Position numbers and translations under genes: made by a program. From an uncultured Bacillota bacterium (GTDB taxonomy: Bacteria; Bacillota; Clostridia; Christensenellales; QAND01), in assembly GCA_905208455.1 (NCBI GenBank), contig CAJLPK010000024.1, forward strand, positions 1 to 19,180: 19,180 bases of DNA. Direction: 5' to 3'. Shown one piece after another: positions 14,524 to 19,180 of the stretch (positions are counted from its first letter, which is position 1; each line of letters begins with the position of its first letter). Under the pieces are notes generated by a model. The model saw nothing but the letters and a program-made list of their open reading frames with translations. It was not told where the DNA came from and made no database searches.

Positions 14524-17157
14524 ATGGAACTATGGCACACTAAGACCGTAGAGCAGACAAGAGACGCTTTACAGACCACAGAACAGGGCCTTTCTGCAGA
14601 ACAGGTACAAAAGGCCGCGCAAAAGTATGGCCCGAACGAATTGAGACACAAGAAACCAAAGAGCATAGGAAAGCTGTTTTTAGAGCAAATGACGGATGTT
14701 ATGATCCTGGTCTTGCTGGCGGCGGCTGCAATCTCTGCGTGCTTGGGGGAAGTCGTTGATTCTATTGTCATTTTGTTCATCGTGGTACTCAATGCTGTTA
14801 TCGGCGTGATTCAACAGAAAAAGGCGGAAAAATCGCTGAATGCGCTCAAGGAATTATCGGCGCCGACTGCCAAGGTAATCCGGGGGGGCAAAGAGGTCAG
14901 CGTGCCGGCCAAAGAGCTTGTACCAGGCGATTTGGTGCTGATGGAGGCCGGCGATGTGGTCCCGGCGGATATCCGGCTGGTGATGACGGCCAATTTTAAG
15001 GTGCAGGAGGCAGCCTTAACAGGCGAATCCCTGCCGGTGGACAAGGATGCAACGGCAGCTTTAGAGGAAAAAGCCCCCTTGGGGGACAGAATCAATATGG
15101 CGTTTTCTTCCAGTGTTGTTACGTATGGCCGCGGCTCAGGGATCGTTGTGGAAACAGGCATGCATACCGAGGTAGGCCGAATCGCGGATATGCTGATGAG
15201 CGAGAAAACAAGGCCGACGCCGCTTCAGATGAAACTGACAAAGCTGGGCAAGATGCTGGCTCTTGCGGCCATTGGAATTTGTATTGTTATTTTTGGGGTG
15301 GGGTTGCTGTATGGCAAGGGCATATTGGATATGTTCTTTACAGCCGTTTCCCTGGCAGTTGCGGCCATTCCGGAAGGCCTTCCGGCCATTTCGACCATTG
15401 TGCTGGCTATGAGTGTGCAGCGCATGGTAAAGCGTAATGCGATCATACGCACGCTGCCCTCGGTAGAGGCGTTGGGAAGCGCGACGGTGATTTGTTCAGA
15501 TAAAACAGGGACCTTGACACAAAACAGGATGACTGTAACGCATCTGTATGTGGAAGGAAAGACAGCGCCGATGGCGGAACGGAATATGCTGCCGGCAGAG
15601 GGCGTGCAGTTGGTAAGCCGTATCGCGGCGCTTTGTAACGATGCGCGCTTTACCCAAAAGGATGGGGGCGTAATAGCAGTAGGCGACCCGACAGAGATTG
15701 CGCTGATGGAAGGGGCGCAAGCCGCAGGCATAGAAAAGCAGGATGAAGAAAAGAAAACGCCGCGCGTAGCAGAGCGTGCCTTTGATTCTGATCGGAAACT
15801 GATGAGCACGGTGCATGCGCTGGCGCCGCAACAGTGGGTGTCTTACACAAAAGGCGCGCCGGATGTGCTGCTTAGCCGCTGTACGATGATTTGGGAAAAC
15901 GGACAGGCTGTGCCTATGACGGCGGAAAAGCAGCAGCAGATACTGCAGGCCAATGATGAGATGGCAGAGCAAGCTTTGCGCGTTTTGGCCATGGCCTATA
16001 AGCCAATCAATCAGTGCCCGGTAGAAGAGGAAGAACTGGAGGCGTTGGAACAGGACCTAATTTTTGTGGGGATGACGGGGATGATAGACCCGCCGCGTGA
16101 GGAAGCAAAAAAAGCGGTGGAAACCTGCCGTCAAGCCGGGATCCAGGCAGTGATGATTACAGGGGACCATAAGACAACGGCCGTTGCGATTGCAAAGAGC
16201 CTGGGCATTTTGACCGAAGGAAAGCAGGCGCTTACGGGGCAGGAGCTGGATCAGCTCAGCGATGAAGAGCTGGAGCAGCGCGTGGAAAAGATTGCGGTAT
16301 ATGCACGTATTTCGCCGGAGCATAAGGTGCGCATTGTAAAAGCCTGGCAAGCCAAGGGGCACATTGCTGCCATGACGGGAGACGGCGTCAACGATGCGCC
16401 GGCGCTGAAAAATGCGGATATCGGCTGTGCGATGGGCATTGTGGGCACAGAGGTAGCAAAGGAAGCGGCCGATATTATTTTGACAGACGATAACTTTGCC
16501 ACAGTGGTATCTGCCGTAGAGGAAGGACGCCGAATCTATGACAATATCTTCAAAAGCATTGCATTTTTGCTTTCCAGCAATATTGGCGAGATACTGACGT
16601 TATTCGTTGCAACCATGCTTGGCTGGGAAGAGCCGTTGCTTCCGGTGCATCTGTTATGGGTGAATTTGGTGACGGATAGTCTTCCGGCCCTGGGCCTGGG
16701 GGTAGACCCAGCAGAAAAAGACATTATGCAGCCGCGGAAAAACATGCGGGATAAGCTCTTTAGCGGAGGCATGATTTACCGCATCTGCTACCAAGGTATG
16801 ATGATCGGATTGCTTTCATTGGTTGCTTTCCGTATCGGAATGGCATCCAGTATTGATGTTGGACGCACAATGGCATTCGCGGTTTTGGCGCTAAGCCAAC
16901 TGGTTCATGCGTTCAATGTTCGGAGTGTAAAACACAGTGTGTTTTCCAATGCAGTAGGGCCGAACAGCAAATTTATTTTGGCTACGCTTGCATCGTTGGC
17001 GATCATGCTAAGCGTGCTGCTGATTCCTCCGTTCCACGGCCTATTCAGCACGGCGATTTTAACCGGCACGCAATGGCTTTGGGTAGCGGGCTTGTCCCTG
17101 GCACCGCTGGTGATCGTAGAGATCTTCAAGCTCTTGCATATCAATGGCAGCAAATAA
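14524..17157 (+). CDS. P2A-type cation-transporting ATPase, probable Mn2+ (or Ca2+) exporter
   Basis: 877-aa SERCA-like P-type ATPase. Order: cytosolic N-terminus, M1-M2, actuator domain with TGES (166-169), M4 with PEGLP (Glu284), phosphorylation motif DKTGTLT (Asp326), nucleotide-binding domain, hinge TGDGVNDAP, then M5-M10. Transport residues match SERCA site II: Glu284 in M4, and Asn714, Thr717 and Asp718 in M6 (NLVTD). Site I keeps Asn686 and Glu689 in M5, but the M8 position of SERCA Glu908 is Gln792, so one ion per cycle is likely. The Mn2+ riboswitch directly upstream argues for Mn2+ export, like Lactococcus YoaB and Streptococcus MgtA; Ca2+ export is the alternative. RBS AGGAGG (14507-14512) is 11 bases before the ATG. 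Monocistronic, with a terminator after it. Confidence 0.93.
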   Translation: MELWHTKTVEQTRDALQTTEQGLSAEQVQKAAQKYGPNELRHKKPKSIGKLFLEQMTDVMILVLLAAAAISACLGEVVDSIVILFIVVLNAVIGVIQQKKAEKSLNALKELSAPTAKVIRGGKEVSVPAKELVPGDLVLMEAGDVVPADIRLVMTANFKVQEAALTGESLPVDKDATAALEEKAPLGDRINMAFSSSVVTYGRGSGIVVETGMHTEVGRIADMLMSEKTRPTPLQMKLTKLGKMLALAAIGICIVIFGVGLLYGKGILDMFFTAVSLAVAAIPEGLPAISTIVLAMSVQRMVKRNAIIRTLPSVEALGSATVICSDKTGTLTQNRMTVTHLYVEGKTAPMAERNMLPAEGVQLVSRIAALCNDARFTQKDGGVIAVGDPTEIALMEGAQAAGIEKQDEEKKTPRVAERAFDSDRKLMSTVHALAPQQWVSYTKGAPDVLLSRCTMIWENGQAVPMTAEKQQQILQANDEMAEQALRVLAMAYKPINQCPVEEEELEALEQDLIFVGMTGMIDPPREEAKKAVETCRQAGIQAVMITGDHKTTAVAIAKSLGILTEGKQALTGQELDQLSDEELEQRVEKIAVYARISPEHKVRIVKAWQAKGHIAAMTGDGVNDAPALKNADIGCAMGIVGTEVAKEAADIILTDDNFATVVSAVEEGRRIYDNIFKSIAFLLSSNIGEILTLFVATMLGWEEPLLPVHLLWVNLVTDSLPALGLGVDPAEKDIMQPRKNMRDKLFSGGMIYRICYQGMMIGLLSLVAFRIGMASSIDVGRTMAFAVLALSQLVHAFNVRSVKHSVFSNAVGPNSKFILATLASLAIMLSVLLIPPFHGLFSTAILTGTQWLWVAGLSLAPLVIVEIFKLLHINGSK

Positions 17158-17159
17158 AA

Positions 17160-17200
17160 ATACAAAAATAAGGACCGGGCATGCCCGGTCCTTTGTATTT
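17160..17200. terminator. Bidirectional terminator after the P-type ATPase
   Basis: A near-perfect palindrome, AAGGACCGGGC / GCCCGGTCCTT, centred at 17181-17182, flanked by AT-rich arms (A-rich left, T-rich right). It separates the ATPase gene from the convergent VOC/kinase operon, whose last stop is at 17206. Confidence 0.85.
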
Positions 17201-17205
17201 CTGTA

Positions 17206-17583
17206 TCATTCGTATAGCTCTAGCGGCAGCAGGTCGGGGTCATAAAAAAAGGTAAAACGCCGGCCGGTATAGGGATCGGTGCGAATGGGCTCCGTTTCGA
17301 TGCCGCAGCTGGATAAATACGAGATACAGTCTTCCAGACAAGCTGTATGAAACGCAAGATGGCGCAGGCCCCTGGCTTCGGGATAAGAAAGGCGGGGCGG
17401 GCTGTCCGGTTTATAAAACAGCTCCAATTCACAGCCGTCCAGTGCAAGATCCAGCTTGATATCGCCTGTGTCTTCACGATGGTTTTCCCGCAAAATTTGC
17501 AGCCCCAAAATATCTACATAAAAGTGTTTGGCTTTGGGATAGTCCGATACGATTATAGCGACATGGTGCATAGAAGAAAACAT
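17206..17583 (-). CDS. VOC family protein, YaeR-like (glyoxalase/epimerase superfamily)
   Basis: 125-aa single-domain vicinal-oxygen-chelate protein. Motifs: HHVAIIVSDYPKAKHFYVD at the N-terminus, ELELFY, GLRHLAF, and the C-terminal TGRRFTFFYDPDLLPLELYE. Likely metal ligands are His7, Glu54, His75 and Glu122, all present. It resembles E. coli YaeR, a lactoylglutathione-lyase-like protein of unknown substrate, so a methylglyoxal role should not be assumed. Start at 17583 on the reverse strand: AGGAGT lies 7 bases upstream and inside the preceding gene. Frames extending further upstream run through the kinase gene and are not supported. It lies 5 bases after the kinase-like gene, so the two form an operon. 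Confidence 0.88.
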   Translation of the reverse strand: MFSSMHHVAIIVSDYPKAKHFYVDILGLQILRENHREDTGDIKLDLALDGCELELFYKPDSPPRLSYPEARGLRHLAFHTACLEDCISYLSSCGIETEPIRTDPYTGRRFTFFYDPDLLPLELYE

Positions 17584-17588
17584 AAATA

Positions 17589-18101
17589 TCACTCCTGATT
17601 CATAAGTACCAAGTGAGCGATGCGCTGGGCAGTCTGCTCGGGAGAGAGGTTTGTTGTATCCAAAATTTGGCTTTTTGTCTGCGCATATAAGGGCAGATAG
17701 GAAAGGCCGCGGGCAATGCTGTCGGCGCTTCGGAGCCCGCAGGAAACATCCTTTTGCAGCCGTTTTTTCAAGGCATTTTCTTGGCAAAGAAGGGCAAAAC
17801 GATGGAGCTGTGCCCCGGAAAGATCCAAAAAAGGAAGAATTTTTTCAAAGATTTTGTCATCCTGCAAGACCCAATTAAAGACTAAATAGGAAATATTCCG
17901 ATTATGGAGATAGGAATTGAGCAAATAGATCATATGTTTAAGCGCTGTTTCTTTATTCTCTTCGCTGGGGCAAAAAGGGAATATTTGCCAGCACCAATCG
18001 CCTTCCAGCAGCGCGCTGGGCTGCAGCAAGCGACAGATATGACGGCTTACGGTTGATTTTCCAACCCCCATTGGCCCGTGGAGAATTAGGAAATTTTTCA
18101 T
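17589..18101 (-). CDS. P-loop NTPase, small-molecule kinase-like (AAA_33-type)
   Basis: 170-aa P-loop protein, cytosolic. Walker A is GPMGVGKST (9-17), an early acidic residue lies in LLEGDW, a lid-like segment ENALKKRLQKD occurs near 110-120, and LDTTNLSPEQTAQRI near the C-terminus is typical of small kinases of the AAA_33/shikimate-kinase-like group. The substrate cannot be read from sequence. The start at 18101 on the reverse strand is chosen because MKNFLILHGPMG places the P-loop at the usual distance, with GAGG 9 bases upstream. First gene of a two-gene reverse-strand operon with the VOC protein. A weak TTGCAA in the upstream AT-rich region could be its -35, but I cannot define its promoter with confidence. 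Confidence 0.8.
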   Translation of the reverse strand: MKNFLILHGPMGVGKSTVSRHICRLLQPSALLEGDWCWQIFPFCPSEENKETALKHMIYLLNSYLHNRNISYLVFNWVLQDDKIFEKILPFLDLSGAQLHRFALLCQENALKKRLQKDVSCGLRSADSIARGLSYLPLYAQTKSQILDTTNLSPEQTAQRIAHLVLMNQE

Positions 18102-18254
18102 AAAAACGAACCTCAAATCTGTTTTGTTTTTCTCTATTTTCTTCCAAGTTGAGAAAAATTGCAAACACAAGAAAAGAAAGGCTGTTGCTTACTTTGAGAA
18201 AATGGAGCAAAACATATGACAAAACAACGATGATTGTGTATTTATAAACGATGG

Positions 18255-18284
18255 TTGACTTTGCTTTTCATTCTTCGTTATAGT
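18255..18284 (+). promoter_or_regulatory. Promoter of the PPi-type phosphofructokinase gene
   Basis: TTGACT (18255-18260), 18-base spacer, TATAGT (18279-18284). It sits in the 230-base AT-rich gap between the divergent kinase and phosphofructokinase genes. An imperfect direct repeat AACGATGRTTG (18226-18236 and 18247-18257) precedes and touches the -35. Confidence 0.62.
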
Positions 18285-18331
18285 GCAGGCAACAAGAGTT
18301 TTGACACCTTTTATAGGAGGCGTACGACGTA

Positions 18332-19180
18332 ATGAAAAAAATTGGTATTTTAACAGGCGGAGGAGACTGCCCCGGCTTAAACGCTGTGATCCGCGGTGTG
18401 GTGGAACGTTGTGCCATGCAGGATGTAAAGGTCTTCGGCTATCATGAAGGCTGGCGCGGCGTAGTAGAGCAGGAGGGCCATTGGATGGATACGGCGGAGG
18501 TGGAAAGCATCCAAGGGCTGGGCGGCACGATCCTGAGAACCAGCCGAACCAATGTGATGAAGATGGAAAACGGCCCGGCGCTTGTCCGAAAGAGCATGGA
18601 AAGCCTGGGCCTGGAATGTATTGTTGCCATCGGCGGCGACGATACCCTGGGGGTTGCCAACCAGCTGGTGGATTTAGGGCTTCCCATGATCGGGGTGCCG
18701 AAGACCATCGATAACGACCTGAACTGTACCGACTATACGTTTGGGTTTGACACGGCGGCCAATATGGCAATGCGTGCCATGGATGACCTATGTACAACAG
18801 CCTGCAGCCATTCCCGTGTGATGGTGGTGGAGATTATGGGGCGTAACACCGGATGGATCGCAGTGCAAAGTGCAATTGCGGCCAATGTAAATGTTTGTGT
18901 GATCCCGGAGTTTCCCCTGTCGCTGGAGGAGATCTGCCACCGTGTAAAAAAACGATATGATGAGGGAAAGCATTACAGCATTGTGGCGTTGGCAGAGGCA
19001 ACAAGGATCAAGGGGCTGGATGAAGACCTGGAACGCTTGGAAAAGGATTCCTTTGGCAACTATAAGTATCCCGAAAGGAATATCGGGCAGCGCTTGGCAG
19101 ACGCGATTGAAGAAAAAACGGGGCTGGAAACCAGGCATATTGTGCTGGGGCATTTACAGAGGTCCGGGGCCCCTACCTTG
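18332..19180 (+). CDS. Pyrophosphate-type 6-phosphofructokinase (3' end beyond window)
   Basis: The frame is open from ATG 18332 to the window end (283 codons, no stop), so the gene is truncated on the right. It starts MKKIGILTGGGDCPGLNA, with AGGAGG (18315-18320) 11 bases upstream. The family phosphorylates fructose 6-phosphate. Key positions fall on E. coli PfkA numbering: GGDDT with Asp104 in place of Gly104, and PKTIDND with Lys124 in place of Gly124. Asp104/Lys124 are the recognised signature of pyrophosphate-dependent enzymes, since Asp104 blocks ATP and Lys124 contacts PPi. Catalytic Asp127 is present, as are the MGR motif (missing from the other copy) and QRSGAPT near the end. It is probably reversible, hence useful in both glycolysis and gluconeogenesis. 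ATP use is possible only if this signature misleads. Confidence 0.9.
   Translation, partial: MKKIGILTGGGDCPGLNAVIRGVVERCAMQDVKVFGYHEGWRGVVEQEGHWMDTAEVESIQGLGGTILRTSRTNVMKMENGPALVRKSMESLGLECIVAIGGDDTLGVANQLVDLGLPMIGVPKTIDNDLNCTDYTFGFDTAANMAMRAMDDLCTTACSHSRVMVVEIMGRNTGWIAVQSAIAANVNVCVIPEFPLSLEEICHRVKKRYDEGKHYSIVALAEATRIKGLDEDLERLEKDSFGNYKYPERNIGQRLADAIEEKTGLETRHIVLGHLQRSGAPTL

Noticed and set aside
17584..17787. An N-terminal extension of the VOC protein reaching upstream to 17787
   Set aside because: It would overlap the kinase-like gene by about 200 bases in another frame. The AGGAGT site and the start of the VOC fold both point to 17583.
18301..18329. A perfect TTGACA at 18301 just before the PPi-phosphofructokinase gene
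   Set aside because: No -10-like hexamer occurs 16-18 bases downstream (the region is CG-rich and overlaps the ribosome-binding site). The TTGACT/TATAGT pair upstream is better.
1..19180. CRISPR array, insertion sequence, prophage, toxin–antitoxin or defence island
   Set aside because: No regularly spaced repeats, transposase, integrase, phage structural or nuclease genes were seen. All coding space is explained by core or small accessory genes.

Overview
The window comes from a chromosome of a Gram-positive Bacillota bacterium, most likely a Clostridia-class anaerobe of moderate G+C (about half by eye). Evidence for this is the gene set and order: whiA–dnaE–pfkA, dnaX–ebfC(yaaK)–recR–yaaL–bofA, a DegV fatty-acid-binding protein, a DUF1836 protein, a manganese riboswitch in front of a P-type ATPase, strong AGGAGG ribosome-binding sites, and U-tailed hairpin terminators. 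The bofA homologue hints at a spore-forming lineage. I cannot name genus or family. There is no sign of a transposon, prophage, CRISPR array, tRNA or rRNA. The window reads as ordinary core chromosome with a few accessory genes. No intergenic stretch exceeds 300 bases; the longest (18102-18331, about 230 bases) is AT-rich and holds the promoter of the last gene.

Left part (1-5526): the 3' part of whiA overlaps the TTG start of dnaE (DNA polymerase III alpha) by 4 bases. It is followed by pfkA, an ATP-type 6-phosphofructokinase with its own extended -10 promoter and a terminator. Middle-left (5569-9501): two tandem M20 metallopeptidases, the first membrane-anchored and the second cytosolic, then a monocistronic degV gene with a near-consensus promoter, a perfect inverted repeat just downstream of the -10, and a terminator.

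Middle (9521-14321): the replication/repair operon dnaX–ebfC–recR ends in a bidirectional terminator. It is separated from yaaL–bofA, its usual downstream partners in Bacillus, by a reverse-strand SGNH hydrolase and a forward DUF1836 gene with its own promoter and terminator. Right (14330-17200): a promoter, a yybP-ykoY-type Mn2+ riboswitch whose P1 helix and terminator are mutually exclusive, and a P2A-type cation ATPase with SERCA-like transport residues, which I infer exports Mn2+. A two-gene reverse-strand operon follows (P-loop kinase-like protein, then a YaeR-like VOC protein). The window ends inside a second phosphofructokinase carrying Asp104/Lys124, the signature of pyrophosphate-dependent enzymes.

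Taken together, this is housekeeping DNA replication/repair (dnaE, dnaX, recR, ebfC), glycolysis by two phosphoryl-donor types (ATP and PPi), and manganese homeostasis. I did not find a convincing wholly new multi-gene system. The best leads are the riboswitch–ATPase unit, the ATP/PPi phosphofructokinase pair with an Asn at the position of catalytic Arg171 in the ATP-type enzyme, and the inverted repeat at the degV promoter.
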